From Pseudarthrobacter phenanthrenivorans (lineage in GTDB: Bacteria; Actinomycetota; Actinomycetes; Actinomycetales; Micrococcaceae): DNA of 64,000 nucleotides. Within the stretch, counting starts at the first letter, position 1. Each line of letters starts with the position of its first letter. The stretch is from positions 62,001 to 126,000 of the forward strand of contig NZ_JWTB01000005.1 in the NCBI RefSeq assembly GCF_000813845.1, written 5' to 3'. The notes beneath the pieces are model-generated. The model searched no databases and was not told the DNA's origin. It worked only from the letters and a program-made list of their open reading frames with translations. Below, piece after piece: positions 54,919 through 63,181 of this stretch. A program made the position numbers and the translations under genes.

Positions 54919-55734
54919 CTAGGGTGGTGCGTACAAAAAGCTGCCCTTGCTGAGGTGAGCCACATGGACCGCAACACCGAGATCGCGGATGTTCTCCTGC
55001 GTTTCCCTGTGTAGTTGTTCGTCAGTGACGACCGCGTCCAGTTTCTCGATTGCGGTGACCCGGAATTTCGAGACCATTCCAAACTTTGTGCTGTCTGCCA
55101 GAAGGAAACAGGAGGTGGAGGCTTCGAGGGCGGCCAGTTTGACTTCCACTTTGTCCATTGATGGAGTTGTGGCCCCTCGGGACATGTTCCAGGTTCCGGT
55201 GCTGAGGAAGGACAAGTCGATACTGACGCCTTTGATTGCGTCGGCCGCGATGCGTCCCTCGCTGGAACCCTTGGATGAATCTACGGCGCCCCCGGTGCGG
55301 ATGACCTCGATGTGTGGGTGGGCGAAGAGGCTGGTCACCACGTAGAAGTTGTTGGTGACGACCGTGAGATTCTTGCGAGCGCCGAGGTGGGGCACTACCG
55401 ATTGGCAGGTGGTGCCGGCGTCCAGAAAGACCACCATGTCGTCCTCGATGAGCTGGGCAGCCCGTTGGGCAACGGCCTGCTTGCGGGCAGTTCGAGTTGG
55501 GCGCTGAACTACTGCTTCCTGGGAAGGGCCGGGACTGTCCATTCGGCGAGACGGACTCCGCCCTGTACCGAGCCGACTTGCGCCGAATTCTCTAAGACTG
55601 TTAGGTCGCGCGCACCGTCATGTGGGAGACATTTCATGCACACCTTCGGGACCCAGAAGCCGCAGAATTTCCTGCCGACGCTGGTCCGGAATGAGTGGTC
55701 TAGCTGTTGATTCACGTGGGGTCCTTTGTGGCAC
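54919..55734 (-). pseudogene. DeoR/GlpR-family transcriptional regulator, frameshifted
   Basis: The pieces of a DeoR repressor lie in order in different frames on the minus strand. From a possible GTG at 55734 comes LIPDQRRQEILRLLGPEGVHE. A shifted frame then reads VSHMTVR, another reads RDLTVLENSAQVGSVQGGVRLAEW before a stop, and the longest frame (stop 54919) gives the effector domain with FLDAGTTCQSVVPHL. About nine residues between the first two pieces appear deleted, and at least three frame changes are needed. The helix-turn-helix is therefore broken. The intact 207-residue C-terminal frame alone could not bind DNA in the usual way. Confidence 0.8.
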
Positions 55735-56160
55735 GCCCTCCTACCTGGGGCTGCTGCGGCCTTTCAGACCCGTCGGCCACGGCAACAGCTCCTCAACCAA
55801 CGAGCACTCCGAAGGCCACTCAAAATGCGACACGCACCAAGAGTCTCACCCGGAACATCCTCGCCTTATAAGACGCGCTCTAGGTTCGTCGCCGGGCTGG
55901 GCCACCGGCGCGCCTTAGTGAGATGGGGGCGGCAGCCGGGGCGAATCGGGCAAGGCCCCCGCCCCCTCGGCCCGGCGGTGTGGCGACGGGGGCCGCCAAT
56001 GTCGATCCCCGAGGACGGGACGGCCGAGCAGGACCCCCGAGCGCAACGGTGCTCTGCCCGCCCCGGCCGGCCATGCCAATGCCTGTGTATGGTGTCGCCG
56101 GTGACAGGGTTGCCGCATCGGGGCTAGTACATCTTCGGGGGCGCCGGCACAGCTCGGGCT
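55735..56160. other. Unassigned interval with a very GC-rich core
   Basis: There is no supportable gene in this stretch of about 425 bp. The 55735-55910 part is of ordinary composition, whereas 55915-56120 is extremely GC-rich and Pro/Gly/Arg-coding in every frame, unlike the flanking genes. It may be debris of an inserted or deleted element next to the DeoR pseudogene. Confidence 0.4.
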
Positions 56161-56952
56161 TCAGGATTTGGAACTGGGTCGTCCAGGAATATGGCTAAGA
56201 ATAGATTTAGAGAAGCCACCGTCGACACAAATGTCTTGGCCGGTGACATAACCCGATAGCGGACTCACGAGAAATTCGATCACGTTGGCAATGTCCATGG
56301 GGTCGCCGATTCGTGCCAGAGGAATGATATTTTCCCTTGCCTTTTTGATTTGGGGATCTTCGTACATTTTTTCGGTCATCCGCGTGTGGGTCATGCCCGG
56401 GGAGACGACGTTTGCGCGGATTCCGTCGGGCGCCCATTCCAGTGCAAGTGTTTGGGCCAGCATCGTCAAGGCAGCTTTGCTGGGGCTGTAAGCGCCGGAT
56501 CCGGCGTGGGGTAGCTGACCGGACATGGAAGAGGTAAAGCAGGCGGCGCCTTGGCTCTGTTTCAAGTGGGGGTAGCTTGCTTTGGCCAGAAGCCACGCGC
56601 TGCGGAGGTTAACGGAGAACATGTTGTCCCAGTCTTCAAGCGACACGTCACAGATCGCACCGGGGTTGGCGATTCCCGCGTTCGCTACCAAGGCGTCCAG
56701 CCCGCCGAACTCAGCCACCGCGGCCTTTACCAACTGACTTGGCACATCGGGGTCAGCGAGATCGCCTGTGAGTGCGATGGCCGTACCGCCGAGGGACTGG
56801 ATTGAGCGAACGACTTGCTCCTGGCTGGTGTTCGGTTCGTGTCCACCCACGGCGATCATCGGGTGCACACCCCGGGCCAGGGCAGCCTCTGCGATTCTCA
56901 CGCACGTGGCCGCTCCTATGCCGCTGCTTCCGCCGGTAACCAAAGCTCTCAT
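56161..56952 (-). CDS. Short-chain dehydrogenase/reductase (SDR) of the catabolic locus
   Basis: This 263-residue classical SDR has VTGGSSGIGAAT for cofactor binding, the NAG motif in LVANAGIANPG, and catalytic Ser, Tyr and Lys in FTSSMSG and AYSPSKAAL. It probably oxidises a hydroxyl of a sugar or sugar acid, judging from its neighbours. AAAAAGGAA precedes the ATG as Shine-Dalgarno. It is the last intact gene of the minus-strand run that starts at the permease, with about 160 bp to the isomerase upstream. Confidence 0.88.
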   Translation of the reverse strand: MRALVTGGSSGIGAATCVRIAEAALARGVHPMIAVGGHEPNTSQEQVVRSIQSLGGTAIALTGDLADPDVPSQLVKAAVAEFGGLDALVANAGIANPGAICDVSLEDWDNMFSVNLRSAWLLAKASYPHLKQSQGAACFTSSMSGQLPHAGSGAYSPSKAALTMLAQTLALEWAPDGIRANVVSPGMTHTRMTEKMYEDPQIKKARENIIPLARIGDPMDIANVIEFLVSPLSGYVTGQDICVDGGFSKSILSHIPGRPSSKS

Positions 56953-57110
56953 CGCACACAGTTCCTTTTTACTAGTGGTTCACATTAAAAATTGTTTTGA
57001 CTACCAAAGCGGTAGAAATCGCGGGCCAGCAACGGCTTGTTTTGCAGGATTCGGGCTGTAGACCGAGATCCTGTACTGGATTCCGGCTGGCTCGCGAGCT
57101 CCAACCCTGG

Positions 57111-57932
57111 CTAATGACCCAGGTCCCAGCCTTGGTTCTCGAGATCCTGCATCGCCTTATTGAATTCCTGAACGGGGTTTTCTTCGCGAATGATCTCAAG
57201 AACTACGTTATTGACGCCGCACGTTTCTTTTACGGCCTTACCCAACCCGTTCCAGTCGATCACTCCGGTGCCGATTGGATCGTGGCCCCAGGTTTCCGTG
57301 CCCGTATCAGAAATATGGACGAGTCCAATCGATTGGTGGTGGGAGCGCAGACTTTCTACGGGATCTTCTCCTATGTAGGCGGCGTTGGCGACGTCGTACA
57401 CGATCTTCACTGCGTCATCATTGATGATGCTGACGACGCCTGCCAGGTCCTGGATGGTAGGGGTGAAGCAGTAGGGGGTGTTTTCGAAGAGCAGTCGCGT
57501 GCCGGCCTGTTTGGCCAGTGGGATGAGATTCTCCATGCTCTCGTACATCCACCCATGAACGCTTTCGAGTGACGGTGAGATCATCGGGCGTCGCGTGCCG
57601 GGGGATATCACGACATCGGTGACATCCCACGCTGCGGCCAGGTCGATCACCGATTTGATGTGCTCGATGCTCTTGCGACGCATGCTGGCGCCGGGGCTTG
57701 CCAGGTTGATGTCATAGCCACCGGCGTTCAGTGACCTGATTGTCGCACCGTATTCATGCAGCCTTGCGTGAGTTGCCGAACGCTCTTGGGCCGACATTTC
57801 ATCCGGCCAGCAATGTGGCGAGCTGATCGGAACCTCGAAAGTCTTGTACCCACTGTCCACCAATTCAGCTATGGCATCGATTGCTGTCGCTGACCATAGA
57901 TAGGAAAATGTATTGATAATCATGCCGTTCAT
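57111..57932 (-). CDS. Sugar phosphate isomerase/epimerase (xylose isomerase-like TIM barrel)
   Basis: This 273-residue TIM-barrel protein belongs to the AP-endonuclease-2 fold. Metal ligands are visible as Glu in LLFENTPY, Asp in IVYDVANAAY, His/Asp in LVHISDTGTE and Glu in VVLEIIRE. Enzymes of this fold isomerise or epimerise ketoses, or dehydrate or beta-eliminate keto-sugars; the reaction here is unknown. ATG 57932 is preferred because AGAGAGG is spaced correctly; ATG 57941 abuts it too closely. A second, different member begins at 63748. Confidence 0.82.
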   Translation of the reverse strand: MNGMIINTFSYLWSATAIDAIAELVDSGYKTFEVPISSPHCWPDEMSAQERSATHARLHEYGATIRSLNAGGYDINLASPGASMRRKSIEHIKSVIDLAAAWDVTDVVISPGTRRPMISPSLESVHGWMYESMENLIPLAKQAGTRLLFENTPYCFTPTIQDLAGVVSIINDDAVKIVYDVANAAYIGEDPVESLRSHHQSIGLVHISDTGTETWGHDPIGTGVIDWNGLGKAVKETCGVNNVVLEIIREENPVQEFNKAMQDLENQGWDLGH

Positions 57933-58015
57933 TGCAGGCATCCTCTCTGTCTTCGCCTAGTCATAACGCGCTGTGAATTTTCAACCCGTCAACGGGGATT
58001 GCCAGCGTGAGCCGG

Positions 58016-58066
58016 GCGGCTCGACGAAATCCGGGGCACAGGCCCCTTCGTACCTGGTCGAGCCGC
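58016..58066. repeat. Large nested inverted repeat between permease and isomerase genes
   Basis: GCGGCTCGAC (58016-58025) pairs perfectly with GTCGAGCCGC (58057-58066), and inside it GGGGC pairs with GCCCC. On the minus-strand transcript it lies 24 nt after the permease stop. It could be a terminator without a T-run, an mRNA stability stem or a mobile repeat. Confidence 0.65.
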
Positions 58067-58089
58067 GACGGCTGTGTGGTACATCATGC

Positions 58090-59508
58090 CTAGTGGGAAC
58101 GCTTAGCCCCGTCGGTAGTCGACGAGGTGCTCGAGACCAGGTGCTCGCCTTCAAGTACTTCAGGGTCAGCAAGCGCCACAGTGGCACGGTCACCGCGGTT
58201 GCCGGTCTCGGGCAGCGTGAAGTAGACGACGAGGCAGAGGGCGACGATAACGATCATGTAGACCGCGACAAGCATCGGCTGGCCGGCGCCGACGAAGGCA
58301 GCGGCGATCAGCGGGGCGGTGCCACCGAAGACGGCAATCACGATCTGGTGTGCGAACCCGATTCCGGATACGCGGACCGATGCGGGGAACAGTTCGGCCT
58401 GGATAGTCGGGTAGATCGACTGCCAGATACCGAGGACCACCCATCCGGATGCCGATACCAGAACGTATACGCCAAAGCCTGGCTGGTTCAGCAGCAGCAG
58501 CAGGGGGTAGAAGAGGACGATCATGCCGATGGCGCCGATGATGGGGAAGATTTTGCGTCGGCCGAGTCGATCAGAGAGCGCGCCGCAGACCGGCACGATG
58601 ACAACGAGCAAGGCGAGTCCGATAACGCTGCCGGCCAAGGTGGAGGACAGGTCGCGGCCGGAGGTCAGCTTGGCGTAGGTGGGAAGGAAAGTAGCCCAGG
58701 TGTAGTAGGCAACGGCCGGGGCAGAGAGGGCAGCTGCCTGCAGCAGAGCCTTGGGGTGTTCGCGAAGGAGGTCCCACAGGCGTGCCGCCGCGGTCTTTTG
58801 ATCGACAAGGGCACCTGCCTCAAATTCAGGGGTTTCCTCCGCGCGGGCCCTCAAGATAAGGCCGACGACGCCGAGGATGCCGCCTGCGACGAAGGGGATG
58901 CGCCAGCCCCACGCGGCGAGGTCTGCAGGAGTGAAGGATGATGTCACAATTGCGGCGGCGCCGGTAGCGGCCAGGGTTGCGAGTCCGCTGGCCATGTTGG
59001 AGAACGAACCGAACAGGCCCCTGCGGTTCGGGGGAGCGTGTTCAACCATGAACGCGATGGCGCTCTGCGCCTCACTGCCGGCCGAGATCCCCTGAAGGAT
59101 CCGGGCAACAAGGAAGAGAACCGGTGCTGCATAGCCGACGGTGGCGAACGACGGTGTGAGGCCGATGATGAGAGCACCGAGCGCCATGCCCGAGATCGAC
59201 AGGGTCAGGATGAGCCGCCGGCCAAACCGGTCGGCGAGTGGGGAAATAATGACTCCACTGAGCGGGCGCACAACAAAGCCGACCGCGTAGGTGAGCAGTG
59301 CTGCGATAAGAGAGGCGAATGGGGAATCGCTTGGGAAGATCTGTCCCGAGAATACGGCTGCCAGCAGCCCGTAGATGTACCAGTCGTACCACTCCACGAA
59401 ATGGCCGATCGTGCCCGCCACCATATTAATGGTGCGGCGAGGGTGCTGGGACCCTTCGGGAACCGCCGAAGGGTCTGCGCTGCCGAGCGCTGCCTTTGAG
59501 GTCTTCAT
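58090..59508 (-). CDS. MFS permease, metabolite:H+ symporter (MHS) type
   Basis: This 472-residue transporter has about 12 membrane helices and the MHS hallmark HFVEWYDWYIYG in the first helix, followed by the loop motif RPLSGVIISPLADRFGRR. Relatives import organic or sugar acids (2-oxoglutarate, shikimate, proline and similar). ATG 59508 has a GGAGAG Shine-Dalgarno; earlier in-frame starts lack one. Its promoter carries the shared LacI-type operator, so it is probably the uptake step of the locus. Confidence 0.88.
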   Translation of the reverse strand: MKTSKAALGSADPSAVPEGSQHPRRTINMVAGTIGHFVEWYDWYIYGLLAAVFSGQIFPSDSPFASLIAALLTYAVGFVVRPLSGVIISPLADRFGRRLILTLSISGMALGALIIGLTPSFATVGYAAPVLFLVARILQGISAGSEAQSAIAFMVEHAPPNRRGLFGSFSNMASGLATLAATGAAAIVTSSFTPADLAAWGWRIPFVAGGILGVVGLILRARAEETPEFEAGALVDQKTAAARLWDLLREHPKALLQAAALSAPAVAYYTWATFLPTYAKLTSGRDLSSTLAGSVIGLALLVVIVPVCGALSDRLGRRKIFPIIGAIGMIVLFYPLLLLLNQPGFGVYVLVSASGWVVLGIWQSIYPTIQAELFPASVRVSGIGFAHQIVIAVFGGTAPLIAAAFVGAGQPMLVAVYMIVIVALCLVVYFTLPETGNRGDRATVALADPEVLEGEHLVSSTSSTTDGAKRSH

Positions 59509-59620
59509 TGAACTCTCCATACTTTTACGTTTGCTGAGACGAGGGGTAGTGGGATCTGCCGGGGCATTTGTGCTCGCCCGGCGGATGCGCTGCCCCACCC
59601 GCCTCTTATCCTTTCAACCG

Positions 59621-59650
59621 GATGAGATCGGTTGCTGAGATCGGTTGCAA
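59621..59650 (-). promoter_or_regulatory. LacI-type operator of the permease gene (tandem 13-bp repeat)
   Basis: TGAGATCGGTTGC occurs twice in tandem (59622-59634 and 59635-59647). The second copy, read with its next base, fits the LacI-family consensus TGNNANCGNTNNCA. The whole 30 bp is identical, in reverse orientation, to 61145-61174. It starts one base after the -10, where bound repressor would block the polymerase. Confidence 0.8.
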
Positions 59651-59651
59651 T

Positions 59652-59680
59652 CACTTTACGGACGACTTAAGAAGCTGTCA
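59652..59680 (-). promoter_or_regulatory. Promoter of the permease gene
   Basis: On the minus strand TTGACA (59680-59675), a 17-bp spacer and TAAAGT (59657-59652) form a near-consensus promoter directed at the permease gene. The remainder of the 59681-59857 gap contains only a 9-bp inverted repeat (59686-59694 with 59718-59726) and no gene. Confidence 0.78.
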
Positions 59681-59857
59681 ACGCCTTGCCGGTCGACTTT
59701 ACCCATGCCCCGGCCAGCCGACCGGCAGCGCAGGTGAATGTGGTCCACAAGCTGGAGCCCGGGCCCCTGCCCCGTCGACAGGGAGGAAGGGCTTAGGCTC
59801 GTGGTAGCTGGCTCGTGAGGCCGCAATCCAGGTGAACAAAAGGGTCGAGTCCGGCAG

Positions 59858-60406
59858 TTACGCCTCGGCCGGGAGTGGTGTTTCGTTGTTGAAGTCCACA
59901 TACTCCACCCCGGACCACGTGCATTCCAGACTTCCGTAAATTGGCCAGTACTCGTCCCAGTGGGAGAGTTTCCATTGGTCTCGTTCCAGGCCCCGCCGGG
60001 TAAGCCGTTCCCGCAGGAGATCCTGGGGGACCCTGACCCGCACGACCGTGGTCTGGGAAGGTGGCCATTGAAATTTCTCTGCCGCGCGGGTAAGGAAATC
60101 GGGCACCTGGAAGTATGCGCCGAAAGGGGCATCGATCACTACTGACCGGCCGAGACGCAGGTTCGCTCCAGCCACGTCCATAAGGGTGTCGTATTCGAGG
60201 GGCAGCAGGTTGTCGCGATAGTAGTCGTTGGATTCCCGGTCTGTGGGGTCGTGTCCTGTCGCCTTCAGTGCAAATTCAACAAATCGTCCGCATACCCGGT
60301 CCTTGTCGAGGTAAGCGGCATTGTTTTCTCTTGCGGTTTTCTGGGCAACCGTTGTTTTTCCGGAGCCAGCCGGGCCAATCACGACGAAGACGCTGGGGGT
60401 GGTCAT
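59858..60406 (-). CDS. Small P-loop kinase (AAA_33/gluconokinase-like), substrate unknown
   Basis: This 182-residue protein starts with TPSVFVVIGPAGSGKTTVA, a Walker A loop as in gluconokinase, shikimate kinase and AAA_33 small-molecule kinases. An acidic DKDRVCGRF follows, and a lid-like basic segment RERLTRRGLERDQWK is near residue 135. No GntK-specific signature is evident. ATG 60406 overlaps the aldolase stop by 4 bp, so the two are co-translated. It is a plausible kinase for the aldolase substrate (inference). Confidence 0.72.
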   Translation of the reverse strand: MTTPSVFVVIGPAGSGKTTVAQKTARENNAAYLDKDRVCGRFVEFALKATGHDPTDRESNDYYRDNLLPLEYDTLMDVAGANLRLGRSVVIDAPFGAYFQVPDFLTRAAEKFQWPPSQTTVVRVRVPQDLLRERLTRRGLERDQWKLSHWDEYWPIYGSLECTWSGVEYVDFNNETPLPAEA

Positions 60407-61050
60407 CGGCGGCCCTCTGCAACTGCCGCCAGGAACTCCTTCGCGGCTTTGGTGACTCGGGTGAAGTCGCCGTCGGGCTGCCACGCTTTAGTCACGTAGC
60501 TGCCGACGCCGACACCTGCGACACCGGCGGCAAACCATTCGCCAACATTCTCTACGGTCACGCCGCCCGCAGGCATGATCGGCAGATGGGCGAGCGGGGC
60601 GAGCATGGATTTGGCGTAGGGAATGCCGCCGGCCTCGGTGGGGAAGAGCTTGAGGATGTCGGCACCGGCCTCGGCTGAATTGACCATTTCAGTTGGAGTG
60701 TAGGCGCCGCTTACTGTGGGTATCTGGTACCGGTTCGCTGTCCGGATCATTGCCGGGTTCAGCTGAGGACTGACCAGAAAGTCGGCGCCGGCGCGGATGC
60801 ACTCATAGGCCGAGTGCTCGTCAAGAACTGTTCCGGCTCCCACCGCTACTCCGTTGGATCCGTGCTTGGCGGAGAGCCTGCGGATCACGTCGACGGCACC
60901 GGGAATGGAGAGAGTGATTTCGAGGGCGCGGAAACCGCCGGAGATGGCCGCTTCCGCCACTCGTTCTGCCACCTCGGCGTTTTCGAGGCGGACGATGAGA
61001 ACGGCGCCGGACTCGTCAATGGTCTGCAGGGTGCGAAGTTTCTTGTACAT
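60403..61050 (-). CDS. eda: 2-keto-3-deoxy-6-phosphogluconate / 4-hydroxy-2-oxoglutarate aldolase
   Basis: This 215-residue class I aldolase cleaves 2-keto-3-deoxy-6-phospho-sugar acids to pyruvate and a triose phosphate. The catalytic Glu is in RALEITLSIPGA and the Schiff-base Lys is in DILKLFPTEAGG. MPAGGVTVENVGEW binds phosphate. ATG 61050 has an AAAGG Shine-Dalgarno. It diverges from the Gfo/Idh gene across a 141-bp region that holds the second LacI-type operator, so it may belong to the same regulon. Confidence 0.92.
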   Translation of the reverse strand: MYKKLRTLQTIDESGAVLIVRLENAEVAERVAEAAISGGFRALEITLSIPGAVDVIRRLSAKHGSNGVAVGAGTVLDEHSAYECIRAGADFLVSPQLNPAMIRTANRYQIPTVSGAYTPTEMVNSAEAGADILKLFPTEAGGIPYAKSMLAPLAHLPIMPAGGVTVENVGEWFAAGVAGVGVGSYVTKAWQPDGDFTRVTKAAKEFLAAVAEGRR

Positions 61051-61114
61051 GTTTACCTTTCTTGCGCCCCGGCATTTTGCTGCTTTGTTTTGCCCGGGGA
61101 CTGTTGGAGTGTCG

Positions 61115-61143
61115 TTGACAAACTTTCCCACCATCCATACTGT
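61115..61143 (+). promoter_or_regulatory. Promoter of the Gfo/Idh-lacI unit
   Basis: TTGACA (61115-61120), a 17-bp spacer and TACTGT (61138-61143) form a near-consensus promoter. The layout is the same as at the permease promoter. Confidence 0.8.
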
Positions 61144-61144
61144 T

Positions 61145-61174
61145 ATTGCAACCGATCTCAGCAACCGATCTCAT
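61145..61174 (+). promoter_or_regulatory. LacI-type operator of the Gfo/Idh-lacI unit (tandem 13-bp repeat)
   Basis: GCAACCGATCTCA is repeated in tandem (61148-61160 and 61161-61173). The 30 bp are identical to 59621-59650 read on the other strand, and also start one base after the -10. The site lies between the divergent aldolase and dehydrogenase genes and could control both. Confidence 0.8.
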
Positions 61175-61191
61175 ACAAGGGGGTATCGCGG

Positions 61192-62178
61192 TTGACCCAC
61201 GTACGCACAATCATTCTGGGTGCTTCGCACTGGCACGTTCCGCTGTGCGCGCCGGCCATGGCCGAAGAGCACGACATGATCGGAGTCGGTGACGACGACG
61301 TATCCCGCGTGCAGGTGCAGAACCTGGCAAACGGATGGGGGGCCCCGGTTGAAGCCGACTGGCGGAAGCTGGTGGATCTCCCCGACGTCGGACTCGCATA
61401 TGTCTTCGGCCCCCATGACGGCATGGCCGAAAAGTGTCTTGCCCTGATCGAGCGCGGTATTCCGTTCGTCGTGGAAAAGCCGTTGGGCACTTCCCTTGAC
61501 GAGCTTTCCACCGTGCGTCGAGCCGCCGAGGCAGCGGGTGTACCCGCCACTGTTCCGCTCGTCCAGCGCGGCGGCCCCACTGAGCAGTGGCTTGCCAAGG
61601 CAGGCCGGCCCACCTACCAGCGCACCTCATTCATTGCCGGTCCACCATCCCGGTACCTTGAGAACGCCAATCCTTGGATGCTTGATCCGCTCAGGGCGGG
61701 TGGGGGTTGCCTCGCGAATCTGGGGCCACACTTTGTCGACATGTTCCTGAGGGGCGCCGGTGAGACCGCCGTGGATCTGGACGCCCGGCTCTCATCGTCT
61801 CTTCACCACCAGGGCGTTGAGGATCATGCCAGTCTCCTCCTCACGACACCGGAAGGGCGCGAAGCCATCGTGGAAGTCGGGTACGCATTCCCTGGCTCTC
61901 CGCTGAAGCGATACTGCAGCTTCACCTCAGCCGGGGAAGCAGGATTCGCCACCGTGGACTCTGACGGTTCAGCCACCTTCACGGCGGCGGACGGGACCAC
62001 GGAGGTCGACAAGATCAATGTGGACAGTGACCCTCTATACGATCCGTTTGTGCGGAGCGTCGCCCGGACGCTGGAAGATGGATTCCGAGGCCTCACTACG
62101 CTGGCCCAGCTCGAGAATGTCATGCGCCCCATTTGGCGGGCGTACGACGACCATCATGGAGGAAGAGAACATGCCTGA
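61192..62178 (+). CDS. Gfo/Idh/MocA-family oxidoreductase
   Basis: This 328-residue NAD(P)-dependent dehydrogenase probably acts on a sugar, inositol or sugar derivative. The N-terminal Rossmann start is VRTIILGASHWHVPL, the signature EKP is in PFVVEKPLGTS, and the substrate-domain motif GGGCLANLGPHFVDMF supplies the catalytic His. I chose TTG 61192 with AAGGGGG about 9 bp upstream; an extended frame would cross the promoter and operator. It overlaps lacI by 8 bp. Confidence 0.87.
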   Translation: MTHVRTIILGASHWHVPLCAPAMAEEHDMIGVGDDDVSRVQVQNLANGWGAPVEADWRKLVDLPDVGLAYVFGPHDGMAEKCLALIERGIPFVVEKPLGTSLDELSTVRRAAEAAGVPATVPLVQRGGPTEQWLAKAGRPTYQRTSFIAGPPSRYLENANPWMLDPLRAGGGCLANLGPHFVDMFLRGAGETAVDLDARLSSSLHHQGVEDHASLLLTTPEGREAIVEVGYAFPGSPLKRYCSFTSAGEAGFATVDSDGSATFTAADGTTEVDKINVDSDPLYDPFVRSVARTLEDGFRGLTTLAQLENVMRPIWRAYDDHHGGREHA

Positions 62179-63181
62179 TCTGAGTATCGACGTCGTTGCC
62201 AAGGCAGCCGGTGTCCATCGATCAACGGTGTCCCGGGCGTTCTCACGCCCCGAAGCGGTGAAGAGTGAAACGCGCGAGCACATCCTGCGGGTCGCCGAGG
62301 GACTCGGCTACACAATGAGCCCACTGGCCCAGGCGCTTCGTCGAAAAACCAGTACCTTCATCCCGCTGATCGTCCCTGACATCACCAACCCGTTCTTCGC
62401 CGAGCTTGCCAAGACGATGACGCAGGCAGCCGACGAGCGGGGCTACCAGCTGCTGCTCTGCGTCACCAACGGAGACCCGGCCAAAACCGACGGATACTTC
62501 ACCGCCATGCAGGCCATGTACGCCCCCTTCGGGATAGTTGCCCCCTCGACAAAGGTCGATACCGAGGCGCTGAAGCGTTTCGACTTCGGACACAAGGTCG
62601 TTGTGATCGACCGCGTGGAGGGAGACGATTCGGTTCCCACGGTTACCGTCGACAGCCGCCGCGGAATCATGCTGGCCCTGGATCATCTGCACTCTTTGGG
62701 TCACTCCTCGATCGGCTACGTTTCCGGTATCGCCGGAACGCACACAGCCCAGGACCGGATGGACGCTTATTTGGAACTGACTGCCGAGAGCGGGAGCGCA
62801 CCTATCGTTCTGGACAGCGGGTCGGATCTGGACGCGGGCACCCGTGGAGCGGAGCACTTCCTGGAAATGGAGAACCCCCCGACGGCCATTATCGCGGCCA
62901 ATGACATGGTCGCCTTTGCTGTGATATCGGCCCTCGGCCGAAGCGGTGTACGGGTACCCGAGGATGTATCGGTTATTGGGTTCGATGGTCTCGCTCTTGG
63001 AGCCAGGTTCAACCCCGCCCTGACGACCATCCGGCAGCCGATCGCCGACATGGGACATATCGCCATCGAACTGGCCGAGAAACAGAACGCGGACGGCTCC
63101 GTGGACCACATCGTTCTCGAGCCCGAGCTTCTGGTCCGCGGCTCCACCTCGGGCCCACGCACCTCAGGGCGACGCAAATGA
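62171..63181 (+). CDS. LacI-family transcriptional regulator
   Basis: This 336-residue repressor has an N-terminal helix-turn-helix (SIDVVAKAAGVHRSTVSRAF) with the hinge-region pattern ILRVAEGLGYTMSPLAQALRR, and a periplasmic-binding-like effector domain (IVPDITNPFFAEL, VIGFDGLALGARFNP). ATG 62171 has the strong GGAGGAAGAG Shine-Dalgarno. It is co-translated with the upstream dehydrogenase and is the obvious ligand for the two identical operators in this locus, so it probably autoregulates. Confidence 0.92.
   Translation: MPDLSIDVVAKAAGVHRSTVSRAFSRPEAVKSETREHILRVAEGLGYTMSPLAQALRRKTSTFIPLIVPDITNPFFAELAKTMTQAADERGYQLLLCVTNGDPAKTDGYFTAMQAMYAPFGIVAPSTKVDTEALKRFDFGHKVVVIDRVEGDDSVPTVTVDSRRGIMLALDHLHSLGHSSIGYVSGIAGTHTAQDRMDAYLELTAESGSAPIVLDSGSDLDAGTRGAEHFLEMENPPTAIIAANDMVAFAVISALGRSGVRVPEDVSVIGFDGLALGARFNPALTTIRQPIADMGHIAIELAEKQNADGSVDHIVLEPELLVRGSTSGPRTSGRRK

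Noticed and set aside
59686..59726. 9-bp inverted repeat TGCCGGTCG/CGACCGGCA as terminator of the aldolase-kinase operon
   Set aside because: It has a 23-nt loop and no T-run, and lies about 130 nt past the stop, so it is not supported as a terminator.
60814..61191. N-terminal extension of the Gfo/Idh protein
   Set aside because: It crosses the divergent aldolase gene, the promoter and the operator. The family start fits TTG 61192.
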